DNA of 64,000 nucleotides from Paramarasmius palmivorus (GCA_037176845.1 JAYKXP010000143.1:1-64000), one strand, 5' to 3'. Positions 1 to 11,092 are shown, counted from the stretch's first letter. Notes: generated by a model from the letters alone, not told the origin. Numbers and translations are program-made.

Positions 1-876
1 TCACGCGTCTCTTCCTCTTTGAACAGAGATTCAGATGCTATGGACTACGATTTCAAACCATAATAGGCTGGACTTATAGGATGTGAGTAGGGAAGGCAGG
101 ATTTTTAGGCCTGGTGAATATGCACTGGTACGTCCTCTCCTTTACTCTTTACACTTCCGACAGGATACTGATACTTCTGCATTGTTAGACCGCATTATAT
201 ACCCCCGACATCGCGCATAGGGATTATCAACAGTTACTCTATTACTCAGCTTGGCTCACAGTTTAGCGTGCTGCGATCGCCTTGTGTATATCCTACGCTA
301 CTGTCCGTTTCCCATTCCCTGGATTGCTCGCTCACTCAAGCAACCGCTTCCTATGCACCTGCCATACTCGAGACCCGTCGAGCCTTATGAAATTTCTATC
401 TGGTGCGTCTCGTCCGGCATCTCAAACCAGACTCTAACTATAATTTCCCAGCCTGGCCCATAAATACCAGTACCCGATCCCACACAAGCCCTGCACACTC
501 CAAAATCGAAACGTGCTGCAACTCATCCAGCCCAAAGAACATCTCGGTATCTGAACCTTCAGTTGCTCTGATTCTCACCGGGGAGCGTGCTGGATGCCGC
601 ATATTGGACATGTTTCATGGTACGTGCCATCCGGCCTGTCATCGTGTATAGTTCTGAACTTTGTACAGATCTTCGTACGCAAACACGAGGCACTCCTAGT
701 CAAACCACCACTGCGAACCAGCCATGGCCGACGTCGTTCGTAGATCCCATATGCCAAAGATCCTAGGACTCAACCCTTCAACACTATGCCGTATGCTCGG
801 TCACCGTTGAGAATGGGATTGGCTGATACGAAATTGTTCTAGATCCCGTGTAACGGTACAAGATCGATTACTAGGG
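1..876. other. Unassigned sequence downstream of the first gene
   Basis: This stretch lies 3' of the minus-strand gene ending at 877. The open frames here are short, overlap on both strands and lack splice continuity or recognisable motifs. I see no gene, no RNA gene and no repeat shared with the rest of the window. The left edge is arbitrary, so it may hold the end of a feature lying outside. Confidence 0.5.
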
Positions 877-1932
877 TTATTTAACAAAATATCTTGAAAT
901 CCTTGGTTTGACAGTAGGACATAAAGTATCCGTGTCCCAAACAGGCGATACGACTGCAGCTGAACGTTCGAGAACTGTAAAACCAAATGGTAACGTCAGG
1001 CTTCAGGTACTTCCATATTCAAAGGAACGTACCTTCACGTATCCTTTGTCGCATAGAAAAGCTCGAATGTGAGATTTTCCAAACACCACCAGCAGCGAAC
1101 TCGTTGAGATCTCGGGCTAGCCGTGGATTGACGATGAGCAGCCCCTTGCAGCGATCGGTTGAGCTTGAAGCCGAACGATATCAGAAACGCGAAGAAAGAG
1201 GTATATAAGAGAAGCTTACAGGGAATCTGGAAAGTAACGCGTTAAGACCGCTGCATTGGCGTTCTTGTACGGTGGATGTGGCATGCGAACGAATCGTATT
1301 GTCATACTGAAGCTGGAGGAGCTGCTCGGGTGAATCATTTTGACGTTCAAGAAAAAGCTAGCATTATATAGATTAGAAGCGAATGACGTCGAGCAAAACA
1401 GGACTTACCAGCTTCCGCGTAAGGATGTCAGCCTCAACCGGACGTCTTCGTTTCAAGGCTTCAAGTTCAATGTGCTTGGGTAGCCATGCTTCGAAGTTCG
1501 TCGTGAATGCGTTATTTGTGCGTAGGATGCCGCCGAGGGTTTGCTGGATATCGGATTGAACTGGAGCGCACGAAGGATCCAGGAAGCGACTTGTCAAGAT
1601 ATCTGCCAGGTGGATGCTTTCTTGGAGATCTTAGCCTGAAGATATCGCCCTATGCCGGTTGAAGATGAGATGCGGAGACGACCTATGGGTAACTCGATGT
1701 TAGGATAGAAGGAAATACAGCGATAATGGGACGCACCAACACCAAAAGTCCAATTAAAACGTACACCTCCACACTGCAAGGATTCAGGAGGAAGCTAGAG
1801 CATAGCCTTCAGAGTATGTAGCAGTGAAGAACAGAAAGACACACCTTGTACGAGATGAACGTCACGCAGAACCTGCAGCGCACCGGTTTGAGTACGCAGA
1901 GAGGCGAAGAAAGGTGTTCGAACTGGGATGTC
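877..1932 (-). CDS. Multi-exon hypothetical protein (5' end unresolved)
   Basis: Read on the minus strand, six exons join in one consistent frame: 1932-1843, 1794-1683, 1629-1409, 1357-1220, 1144-1033 and 974-877. The five introns are 48-75 bp with GT-AG ends, and the stop is TAA at 879-877. This gives at least 256 residues with ordinary amino-acid composition and no low complexity, so I think it is a real host-type gene. I do not recognise the family. Helical stretches rich in Leu, Gln and Glu are visible in the middle (around LLFLERQ and EQLLQLQ). The N-terminus is uncertain: an upstream ATG-led frame at about 2010-1940 is separated from exon 1 by in-frame TGA and TAA codons, so either another intron is missed or the start is broken. 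A copy of the dispersed repeat lies just upstream on the other strand. Confidence 0.6.
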
Positions 1933-2189
1933 CGCTTACGATCACCGTATCCCGAACAACCACAGCTCTACACTCCTCATAAAGCCTCTCTTTTCAACTG
2001 CAGCCACGTATTTTGACCTCATCGACGGCAAGATCTCGCACAGCGGGCTTTGTTACTGAAAGTTTCGAGGCGATTCCCCGAGATGAGCGAAGCCTAAGGA
2101 GAACAAAAAAAGGGTTAGAACACGAAGAACGAACAAAATATCGTAGACCCACTGTATCGTTCTTTTCCGCGGAACAAGAGAAGAGGCAC

Positions 2190-3560
2190 AGGCGTTGGCT
2201 AATATCCGCCGCTCTGCTCTCCTCTTATCTCTTGGGTACATGCCTTCTCCATCATGAGGATACGCAAGGCATGGGTAGATGGCTATATATTCTTCGTTGT
2301 CCATTTTTGACTACCTTCCCAAGAGTCCTCGACGAGTCCTTTTTCCGCGTAGCTATCAAGCACCGAAGGATGGTCGAGACTCGACGCGCCTATGCTTGGG
2401 TTTCGGGTGATTTGGCGCCAGGTGCATACATCGTGAAGCGAGGTAGAATGGGAAGCATATCCGGGTTGTTAGCTCTTGAAGACGAGGCTAATAGTGGGAC
2501 CCAAGTATTGCGGAAGGCAGGTATGCAGAGGCGAGGTTGGGATGATGGATCGAAGTAGTGAAAACCAGGGAACTTGTTTCAATCGGCGTTGAAAAAAAAA
2601 GAAAAAAGAACGAGAGGCGTCTGCGTCTGCCTATCCCCTGCCCCACTCCAAATACATCCTCTCTCCCCGCCTACACTCCTTCCAAGCCCTGCTGTCGTAG
2701 TGATATCGACCGAAACGATGTCTGGCGTTAATTCGTCAGATGAACGGCATCCCTTTCATCTGGAGGATACGCACTTACCATTCGCTTAGAATCGTACACA
2801 CCATGCCCTTCTAAGGCCGTGTTATCTTCCACCTGTATCCTATAATTGACGTCTCCAATGCAATGTGTTGTTCTGAGCGTAAATGACGCGTAAAACGACC
2901 AGAGAACAAGGATATTGGTAGGTCTGGATTTTCCTTGCTGTATTCTGTCCCGGCGTTCCGTACGCGCTCCAACCCCCCTGACCATATTCCTTCCTCTGGG
3001 TGTCTTCTCGTTGTCCATACAATGGGCTAAAACCTTCATTTCCAGGAGTGGGCGTAGTGTACGGGAGTAGAGGCGGACAAGACTCGCTCGAGAGCGTGAG
3101 CCCGACCGTTTGTCCCAATGAACACGGCTTGAGTGGCTTGGTGAGGTGAATGAAGGGTTTGAGGAGTCGCATCGAAGACGAAGATATGGAGGGAGGTGCG
3201 ATGGAGGAAGGTGTAGTAGGTCGGGAGTGGGTATGAGTGCGGGGTAGCAGGATAGGACGGTGCTTGGAGGCTGTCTTTCCCCGGACAGTGAGGGGTATCA
3301 TGCGAGGTAGGACATGTCGTTTAGGATTTGTGCTGGCTGGTGGTCGTATTGCTGAAAAACCTGTGGGGAAAAGAGAATGAGATTCGCCGGATGACGATGG
3401 GAAGAGGTATGTACTACACACCTGGTCAATTTCAGTTTTTCAACCTATTGAGCCAACTGGCGGTCGATAATCAGAGGAGGTAGAAGGAATATGAGATCTT
3501 TGGAAGGTGGAGAGTGTCTTTGAAGAAACATCATGGTGGTGAGAGTGAAAAGGGGTACTA
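2190..3560. repeat. Dispersed repeat family A, copy 1
   Basis: About 1.35 kb aligns by eye over its whole length with 62140-63550, with many conserved blocks, for example around the pyrimidine-rich run at 2625-2700 (compare 62625-62700) and the purine-rich block at 3130-3240 (compare 63130-63240). Part of it also matches 6420-6840. Blocks are separated by small indels and many substitutions, so the copies are old. No conserved open frame spans the copies, although a longer minus-strand frame exists at 2840-3421. It could be a decayed gene family or a non-coding or subterminal repeat; I cannot tell which. Confidence 0.7.
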
Positions 3561-4350
3561 GCCAGTCTGTACCCCGGAAAAGTGTTCCAAAAGTAAGGCA
3601 CTATTCATAGGATCTGGGGGTATAGGAGTTAGACAGTGCACGAGTAAAAGATGGTAAAGCAGGAACCTACAGAGGCTGGGAACTGGAAGCCCCAAAGTGC
3701 TGCTTGCGACGGGAATTGAATGTGGAAGTTTGAGTGTGCCTGGCCAGACGGATTGCGTTGCACACGGGTGGTTTCCTCAAGTATTTGATGCTCGTTTCCT
3801 TCATACCATCCTTTCTTTTCCGCTAACTTGTTGGTTTGGAGTTGGAGCGTTGAGCGACGTGGACGTCAAAGGGAAAGAAATTTCGCTGCCCGAGTTGCCC
3901 GGAACGAACAAAACGTTGGTTCTGTTATCGCACGGCTGTTGCTTTGCATCTGCGGAACGTCTTTGGTGCGTTTTCTATTGTTCGCTCAACGTCTTACTGA
4001 TGCCACTCTTTGCAGGACCTCCTGTTGATACTATCCCAGCCTTATTCCCACTCGACACGCCCAAAACACGCTGATAACACTTGTCCAACACCAGAAGGAT
4101 CGGCCTCCACCCCAATACATCAACGACTGACTGGCAAGCCTGCGGTGTACAGGATGCACCACACACATCCTCGTTTCATTCCTCCTGCCAACCACGATAG
4201 GCAAGTCTGCTCCCCTACCAAAGCCCGCTATCACTAAATATAAAAACCTACAGCACTCCGCCTCATGTTCTACGCACCGCATCCTGCCCTTTGCCCTCGA
4301 CCACGATCTTCCCCTTCAACCTCCTCCTACGCCCAACTTGAAAATTCACA
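3561..4350. other. Intergenic stretch, possible promoter of the next gene
   Basis: Frames here are short and overlap on both strands. The last ~150 bases before the ATG at 4351 are C- and T-rich with a sequence resembling a TATA element near 4236, which is typical of fungal promoters. I see no clear gene. Confidence 0.4.
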
Positions 4351-5883
4351 ATGAACGCAAACACATCCTACGCTGCCACCACCACCACACTGACCAGCTG
4401 CACTATCAATCGCGTGCAAGGAAACCAGTTCAACAATTCCAACAATACAACTAATATTGTTCATGGGAACTACATATCATGCCATGCAACTGAGGTAGTC
4501 AAGCGTACAGAGTATAGCGAGGTGAGTGCAAGCACTACTATTGCATTCCTATAGTGTAATGATTTTTCCAGTTCCGAGAGGTAAAGCGTGGAGACGTCAT
4601 CGCTCTGAAAGACCTCTACTGCGAAGACCTTTCACAATATGAGTGGCAATTCCGTGGGGGCAGAGGATTTGGACGACTGAAAGCTCGTGTAACAACCCAA
4701 ACCATCACACTATTCCCCTACAAGGACGACAAATTTACCCTTGTCAAGTATGAAGGCGCCGATGCTGAGAAGATCTGGAAGAGGGATTTCCGGACATTCT
4801 CGGAAGCAAGGTGTGATCTAGTTCATCTCCTCGACTCTCCATTGATGCTCTTTATGAAGAGAACCTAGTTCACCTCAACTTTTCGCAATCAACCTCTCAA
4901 AGATCCCAATGTTAATTTTTCACTGTAGGACACCCTCCCATCTCCCCTTCCCACCACACATTTTGACACTACCCCCAGATACAGAACACACACCAATAGC
5001 AAGCATGAAAGTGAAGGATTTGGACTACATTCTCAAGAGACTCTCAGCAGCCTTTGATGATCTTGTCAAGAAGTACTGTCAGTGCTACATACCCCTTCTT
5101 CCTTCTCAACATGTATTCTGACCAAATCCATAGCTTCCTACCTGTATGACACTGTCAATTTCAACTTTGGGTCAGCAATGATGACATTTTTGTGAATAGC
5201 AGGCTCTTGTGGTTAGTCAATGGTGCAGCCTACCTGTTCTTCCCACCTAGAGTGTATTCTGACAAAATGTACAGAGGACAATCCCCCAGATGGCATGCGA
5301 GGTCCAGCAGAGGGACTGGAGTTGTCCCAGAGAAGACTTGGTGATGATTCAAGCCCAAAGGAATGGGATCAGGTCCTCCAGCAGCTCTTACACCTCTTAC
5401 ATGTTTGGGGGTGTGAGATTGACTCTGAGGCTGGTAAGAAGGATTATTTGAAGTGGGTAAGGGTCAAGGATTCTGGTTCTATTCAAGGTGTGTTACCTGC
5501 CCATCTTGTACTCAACTGTTACACTAAGAATCCCTCTTCCAGAATTGAATGACAACAATGAAGATAGGCCTGACATGCATTCATGGACTACTGACTCAAG
5601 TGAAGGTATGTCTCTTGTCCAGCTGGCAACTGTCTGGAGTTTCCCAAGCTTATTTGTGATGCCAATAGATGATGAAGATGGGTTGTCATCTAATGGTGAT
5701 TCATATACATCAGAAGATGAAGATAAAGGTACATGTCCAGCTCATACTCACCTTAGATCCATTAAGCTCATTAGGAAACCTCCAGAAAATGATGAAGATT
5801 GGGTATCATCTTACATTGATTCATATATCCCAGAAGATGATACTGAAGATGATGAAGTGATTCTATATCCTCGTTCAAATTGA
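4351..5883 (+). CDS. Hypothetical multi-exon protein, basidiomycete-type family
   Basis: Exon 1 (4351-4521) is Asn/Thr-rich with an N-x-x-GNQFNN-type stretch. After a 50-bp intron, exon 2 (4572-4810) carries REVKRGD and, near its end, KYEGADAEKIWKRDF, a layout I associate with a large agaricomycete family of unknown function. Exons 4929-5077 and 5134-about 5170 continue in frame (LKRLSAAFDDLV, then SYLYDTVNFNFG). From about 5272 an acidic C-terminal half follows. It ends with two similar short acidic exons (5670-5728 and 5791-5883, both with a D-E-D-x-x-S-S core) before the TGA at 5881. Splicing between 5170 and 5272 is not resolved. No catalytic motif is visible. Function unknown. Confidence 0.5.
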
Positions 5884-7071
5884 TGTTACATTGCTTTGTC
5901 AATGTTTTTGATACACTGTAGTACAGTATAGAACACTAATCTTTTGGTAACCACACAATACATAGGATGGTGAGATCTAGTGCCTTGTGTACACAGTGTG
6001 CTCTCCATACATGTTCCAATCCCCTGACTGTGTTTCCTTTTCCATGTAATTGCCTCCTCATCCATATCACACCCACTAAGAATTGCTTTTTGATAGACCA
6101 AAAACTATCTTGACACAATACGTTTCCTACTGAAAAAGACAGCCCATGTTCTCTGATGCATTTTTATACTCGAGAAATCCTTAAGAACAAATCCAATTGG
6201 CTGGCAATGGGTTTTTTGAATGAAAAAGTGCATCCAAAAACTATAGGTGTCTTGTTTGTCTAGAAATATTTTCTTTTCGGATGGGTGTTTGGCTATCAGA
6301 CAGTGATTTCTTGTGGGTGTGTATCTTTCTGTTTTGCATGGAACAGACATAGTAGTGTCTGGGAGTCGAGCCTTGCCAGTAGCTTGAGAGGGAAGCTTGG
6401 CTGTACTGTGGTAGTTGGATTTGAGTGGCCTGCTGGAGGGGAATAGATGTTTGTAGGGGCCACATTGAAGACAAACTGGCAGAGGTAGGTGCAGTAAAGG
6501 GTGTGGTGGGTCAGTACACAATAGGATGATGCTTCAAGGCTGCTTCCACCAGAACATTTTTGAGGGAGAGTGGCATGCAAGGTAGTACATATCATTTGAT
6601 ATTTGTGTTGGCTGGAGGTTATTTGGACAAAGAAAACTGTTAAGAAAGAAGGATGAGATTCAGCAGATGACAAGAGGAGGCCTAGGTTACTACACGCCTG
6701 CTCAATTTCATTTGTTCTCAACTTATTGATATGGCATAGTCAATAATGGGAGTATAGAAGATCATTAAGAGATCTTTGGAGGGCAGAGAACAATGTTGAG
6801 GGATTAATCTTGTTGGAGAGACACCATGGTGGTCAGAGTGGAGGCATGCAACTCAACAAACAGCATTTTGATCTCACCTCTATGTGCACCCTTTTGTGTA
6901 CAGAAACTAAAAGTCACATAGTTCCTCGTACCAAAGCTATATCATACAAAGATACTACAAGCATAAGAGATACAAAAGGTAAAGATCTCCAGTGCAATAG
7001 ATAGTACAAATGTGATAGCTAAACTCCCTGCCCCTGACACTGCCCTGCCCTGCACCAGCGAAATGTCCCCG
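5884..7071. repeat. Dispersed repeat family A, copy 2, with flanks
   Basis: About 6420-7015 aligns with 3130-3560 and, at its right end, with 63590-63700, including the stretch before a CATGGTGGT block at 6820 and the tail around 6890-6990. The copy is AT-shifted compared with copies 1 and 4, with many C-to-T and G-to-A differences. No gene is seen. The last ~55 bases before 7072 are C-rich and lead into the probable start of the gypsy-1 LTR. Confidence 0.6.
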
Positions 7072-7592
7072 TGTTACATCCGTACGACTCGGCCATATCA
7101 TGTCGTGTGAACGACCTCTACCTCTCTACTCTTTTGACTTTCTTTCGGCCGACGTATGTCGGTAACATGCTTTTCATTTCCACCTCATTCCGCTTACACT
7201 ATTCCACGTTGATATAATCTCTGCTTTCTTGCTGCGCCTTCTTGACACATATACCACATGGACTACACATGATACCCAAGCGCCCGCGTATATCCATAGT
7301 ATATAAACTAGATGTATTATACCGAGTAACTCAAGTAGAAAATTAACGTTGTTCTCTGCTACTCTCATCTCTATCATCCTCTTGCTCTATGGCCACGACA
7401 CTTGGTCCCTGCCGTCTCTATCTCTTACTCTCCGTACGAGGCGTCTCCCTCGTACGCTCTCATCCTGCATAGTGCATCAGTGCTGTTGCCGATAGCTTCA
7501 GCGATAACTCTCCTCGCACGGTCTTTGCCTCATATGATGTTCCGTCCGTCGTCGGCCGTGCTCTCTTGCTCTCTTCTTGCATAGTCCTAACA
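7072..7592 (+). repeat. Gypsy-1 5' LTR
   Basis: The right end is fixed: 7390-7592 (203 bp, TG...CA) matches 36666-36868 with five differences, four of them CpG transitions. The true LTR probably starts further left. A TATA box at 7302-7307 and a self-primer copy at 7333-7343 lie outside the 203-bp match, so U3 must be upstream; TGTTAC at 7072 is a plausible start but has no partner copy to prove it. Confidence 0.65.
7302..7343 (+). promoter_or_regulatory. Gypsy-1 TATA box and predicted mRNA 5' end
   Basis: TATAAA at 7302-7307 is followed 31 nt later by AAGTAGAAAAT (7333-7343). These 11 bases are the exact reverse complement of 7595-7605, which lies 2 nt after the 5' LTR. This is the Tf1-type arrangement in which the first bases of the transcript fold back as the primer for reverse transcription. 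Confidence 0.65.
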
Positions 7593-7594
7593 GT

Positions 7595-7605
7595 ATTTTC
7601 TACTT
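7595..7605 (+). promoter_or_regulatory. Gypsy-1 primer-binding site, self-priming type
   Basis: ATTTTCTACTT starts 2 nt after the LTR end and pairs perfectly over 11 nt with 7333-7343. Neither flanking base extends the pairing. Confidence 0.65.
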
Positions 7606-7619
7606 CGAACTGTTGCTCT

Positions 7620-9162
7620 ATGTCCCATACCGACTTCAACTATCGTCCACACATCGACTTCAAATATCGCAACAAAATCCCTGTTACTTCCCTCACCCTG
7701 AAACCCACATCTCATATGTCAACTTCGCGCGACGACCGAGCTAGTCGCCGAGCTCAAGGCATCCCTGCGGCAACGGGAAAGGTCGGGCGAGCTGCACGCA
7801 AAGCCAGTACCTTCATAACGCAGGGCGACATTATTCTTGACTCAATCTATAACGAGTTGCCTGAGGAGCCTCAGACTGAGGCAGACCTCGAACGTATTCT
7901 GGAGGAAGGCTCCATCACAGCCCACCTCCTAAAATCTACTCCGCGCCGCAAGAGACGTTCGTACTTGTCGGCCGACTCCGTTAATCATTATTCCCTATCC
8001 TCTAATCCTCCTGCTCCCTTAGTCTCTCCTGCGGGAACGAGTGCTTCCGGGCCTCGTACACCGGAACCCAGGAGGCGAAGCGGGCATGGAGAAGGCTCTG
8101 GTGCAGCCGGCGGAGTTACTCATCCGGACGACTCAGGTGAGGCGGACGGTGGGAACGACAATGCCGCCGGAGACACGGGCGAAGCAACAGACTTACCCCA
8201 AGGGCAGGACCCTGATTTACCTCCGGGTGATGATGGAGACAGTTCTGGCGACGATGATGACGGGAGCGATCCTGGTGGTGGCGGCGGGGGTCCTCCTGGT
8301 GGTCCACCTCCTCCTCCTGGTCCTCCTCCTGGTGGTCCGAGTCCACCGAGGAACCCTCCTGAGGACGACGATCACTTCGACACCTTCGCTAACATTACTA
8401 AATTGCTCTCCGCCCTCACGGCGCGCGTCATGAGTGCTCCTCGGGACAAGCCTCGTGCTAAGTCCAAACTCAAGGATCCCGATACTTTCGACGGTAGTAA
8501 CCCGAAACAACTCAAACCCTGGTGTGCGTCCCTCACTCTCCACTTTAACGACCGACCGGATATCTTCTACGACTCTCCCGCCAAAATCCGGTTCGCACTT
8601 TCCTTCCTCCGTGGCAACGCTGCGAAGTGGTTTCAGCACGACATCCTCGGACATCGCCTAGGCGATCAGCCGCTCTGGATGGGCAGCTGGTCCGCTTTCC
8701 TGGAGGAACTCATCGACAACTTCGGTCCTCAGAACGTACGAGAGGAGTGCGAGGAGACTCTCTGCACCCTCAAGATGGGCGAATTCGACCGCATCCGTAG
8801 CTACGACCTGAAGTTCCAGGATACCATCGCTGAACTCGACTGGGGCGAAAACGCATACACCTTCCAGTACTACCGTGGTCTTTCCGACCGACTCAAGGAC
8901 GATGTTACGAGAGCCGGTAGGCCTGATACATTTGTCGCACTCCGCTCCCTCGCTTGTACTATGGATAACCGTCACTGGGCTTGCCTGGGCGAGAAGGGAC
9001 GAGTGAAAGGGACTGCCCAGACTTCCGGTTCAAAGTCTGGCACCAGTTCGGATTCCGGTAAAGGCAAGAGCTCGTCTTCGGGCGGTGGCTCTGGCACCTC
9101 CTCCGGCTCTTCATCATCCAAACCTTCCGGATCGTCTTCTTCCTCTTCTTCCTCTTCCTCAT
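7620..9162 (+). CDS. gag: Gypsy-1 Gag, 5' part
   Basis: This encodes the N-terminal and capsid parts of Gag, which packages the element RNA into cytoplasmic particles. ATGs at 7620 and 7716 are both possible; an upstream ATG-type start at 7566 lies inside the LTR and is unlikely. Residues roughly 170-240 form an acidic and Gly/Pro-rich linker (runs of PPPPP and GGGGG), followed by a retrotransposon Gag capsid domain (DTFDGSNPKQLKPW ... NAAKWFQHD). A Ser-rich tail starts near 9010. The frame is cut at 9162 by gypsy-2, and the stop at 9165 belongs to the gypsy-2 LTR, not to Gag. The frame resumes at 15303-15307 and 31097. Confidence 0.85.
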
Positions 9163-9608
9163 TGTGATGGAGCGTAGCTTTTTCCTTTCATTTCTCTAAG
9201 TCCCCTTATCTATTTTCTTATCTTCATCTTATCATTTTCCACTTATATCGCGTACAGCCTCTCATCCACCGGAACATTCCACATCATTCTTCCATTGTTC
9301 TACATCTTTCCGTATCATTCTGATTGCTTACTTGTACAATTCTTGCCGAGACAGACTCTTCACATATAAACCGTAGCTGTAGATGCCTAGTTCCCCATCT
9401 TGACCTCTTGGTCATTTGGGCTAGGCAAGTCATCTTGTATTTTATCCCTTTAGTTATGCTAACTTGGTCATTTGGGCTAGTATCTGACTTGTGTCTGCCT
9501 GCTCAACGTCGTATAGAGCCTCGTGCCTACGTCAGATCACCCCCTTTTTCCCTTATCATCATCGCTCAGCACTGCTATCCGTAGAGAGGTAGTTGGTTCG
9601 CCCTCACA
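9163..9608 (+). repeat. Gypsy-2 5' LTR
   Basis: This 446-bp LTR differs from the 3' copy at ten sites, all transitions and most of them at CpG positions. It has TATAAA at 9365-9370 and a self-primer copy at 9397-9406. Confidence 0.95.
9365..9406 (+). promoter_or_regulatory. Gypsy-2 TATA box and predicted mRNA 5' end
   Basis: TATAAA at 9365-9370 is followed 32 nt later by ATCTTGACCT (9397-9406), the exact reverse complement of the ten bases starting 2 nt after the LTR. The spacing is nearly identical to that in gypsy-1. Confidence 0.6.
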
Positions 9609-9610
9609 TT

Positions 9611-9620
9611 AGGTCAAGAT
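9611..9620 (+). promoter_or_regulatory. Gypsy-2 primer-binding site, self-priming type
   Basis: AGGTCAAGAT lies 2 nt after the LTR end at 9608 and pairs with 9397-9406. No TGG-type tRNA 3'-end match is seen here. Confidence 0.6.
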
Positions 9621-9877
9621 CTCATTGAATGCCGTTGACCTGGTAGCGTCAACCTCGTTCAAGGTACACCCTGGCAGACACAGCAACCGTTACACCCCCA
9701 CCTCCTTTTGACTGTTCCTCCTGCACACACTCCTATAACACTGATAACCAACGTGACAACCATCTCCGCGACGACGACTACTGGTGGAACTGTGACACCA
9801 GCCCCTGCCCAAACCGACTGCACAACCCATTAGACTGGGCTGACGACATCTACAAAGACCCCCGCTTATTTCCTGCC

Positions 9878-11092
9878 ATGTCTGATAACGCTCCTCCTGC
9901 ACAATCCCAGAACGAGACCCTGCTGCAAGCACTGCTTGTCAGCCAAAAGGCACTCACCGACTCGATGGCCGTGCTCACCACCCAGATGTCATCCAAAGCA
10001 GACCAGCGAAGCCGCTCCGAAAAGCCAGCAGTGTTCGCAGGAGATGGAGACAGCGCTGACGCTCGCCGATTTCTCGCGGCATTCTCAGTCTATGGATGGA
10101 ACTCCAAGAGGGAGATGAACATCCAGGATGCAGATGGGCAGTACTACCGCAACGACCGGGTGTGGATTAGTACAGCGCTGTCGTTCATGACAAAGGACGC
10201 AGCTCTCTGGGCCACTCCCTACATGGAGGAGTACTCGTTGGGAAGGCCCATATTTGGTGACAACTGGGCCACGTTCGAGGCAGCTTTCAAGCTCCGCTTT
10301 GAGAGCGTAGACGAGAAAGAGGATGCCAAGCACCGCCTCAAGGCTCTCCATCAGGACAAGATGACGGTGGCAGAGTACACAGCCAAGTTCAAGGAGCTCA
10401 TGGGACGCACCGGCTACTCCACAGAGGACCTCCGTGACCAGTTCTACGATAACCTCAGTCGTGCATTCCGCGACAAGTTGGTCCTTGCCATTGGAAGGAG
10501 CACCAAAACCTTCGACGAGTTGGTGCAGACATCAATCGAGGTCGACAACCACTTCCGTCAGTATGACGCTGAAAAGCGTTTGGAAGCACAAGCTCGACCC
10601 CAAGGCCCACGACCCTTCTGGAGCAACCGCCAACTCCCCAATCCCCCACGTACCTCGCCCTTTCCCGCCGCTGCGCCAGCACCAACATTTCCAGCACGTG
10701 ACCCCAATGCCATGGACATCGACGCTAACTGGACCCGTGCAGACTGGCTTCGCCTGATGAATGGCAAGTGCTTTGGCTGTGGTTCGACAGAGCACCGGCA
10801 ACGCGATGGGGGCCATGAAAGGGAGATTTGCAACTGGTGCCGCAGAAATGGACACTGGGAAGCAGTCTGTTTCAATAAGTGGCTGGGAAGGCCTCGTGGA
10901 ACGAGTGGACAACGTGTTGCCGCCACTGAAACACCTGCCACTGAACAGGCACTACCAACTCCACCTGCTGCAGCCCCAACAACCCCAACTCCAGCTCAGA
11001 CCACACCACCAACGGGTCTGGACGCTCTCATTGCGCAAATGGAGCAGCTCCAGATGCAAATCGCTACCATCCGTGCCGAGCAGCGTTTTTAG
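9878..11092 (+). CDS. gag: Gypsy-2 Gag
   Basis: This 404-residue protein starts at the ATG at 9878. Residues ~45-220 form the retrotransposon capsid domain (DARRFLAAF, WATFEAAFKLRF, YTAKFKELM). A Pro-rich linker follows, then a Cys/His region near residues 295-335 with a canonical CX2CX4HX4C knuckle (CNWCRRNGHWEAVC) preceded by a second CFGC cluster. The C-terminus (LIAQMEQLQMQIATIRAEQ) is a probable coiled coil. It ends in TTT-TAG at 11087-11092, where five T residues would let the ribosome slip back one base into pol. The frame is intact. Confidence 0.9.
   Translation: MSDNAPPAQSQNETLLQALLVSQKALTDSMAVLTTQMSSKADQRSRSEKPAVFAGDGDSADARRFLAAFSVYGWNSKREMNIQDADGQYYRNDRVWISTALSFMTKDAALWATPYMEEYSLGRPIFGDNWATFEAAFKLRFESVDEKEDAKHRLKALHQDKMTVAEYTAKFKELMGRTGYSTEDLRDQFYDNLSRAFRDKLVLAIGRSTKTFDELVQTSIEVDNHFRQYDAEKRLEAQARPQGPRPFWSNRQLPNPPRTSPFPAAAPAPTFPARDPNAMDIDANWTRADWLRLMNGKCFGCGSTEHRQRDGGHEREICNWCRRNGHWEAVCFNKWLGRPRGTSGQRVAATETPATEQALPTPPAAAPTTPTPAQTTPPTGLDALIAQMEQLQMQIATIRAEQRF
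11086..11092 (+). promoter_or_regulatory. Candidate -1 frameshift site at the gag stop
   Basis: The sequence TTTTTAG places a Phe codon directly before the TAG stop with T on both sides. A P-site tRNA can therefore re-pair perfectly one base upstream, and the -1 frame is open into pol (LEGVPPKATR). Confidence 0.4.

Noticed and set aside
2013..2558. 181-residue plus-strand frame
   Set aside because: Most of it falls in dispersed repeat copy 1, and the matching copy at 62140-62560 does not keep the frame.
2840..3421. 193-residue minus-strand frame
   Set aside because: Composition is Ser/Pro/Thr-rich, it lies in repeat family A, and the frame is broken in the other copies.
3697..4074. 125-residue plus-strand frame
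   Set aside because: It overlaps other frames, has no splice partners or motifs, and precedes the promoter-like region of the next gene.
7566..7619. Upstream start for gypsy-1 Gag
   Set aside because: The codons lie in or directly beside the LTR and primer site; ATG 7620 or 7716 is more likely.
8041..8433. Overlapping frames within gag
   Set aside because: They are alternate readings of the Gly/Pro/Asp-rich linker of Gag.
9324..9584. 86-residue frame in the gypsy-2 5' LTR (and its twin at 15013-15273)
   Set aside because: It lies entirely inside the LTR, is duplicated only because the LTR is, and has no motif.
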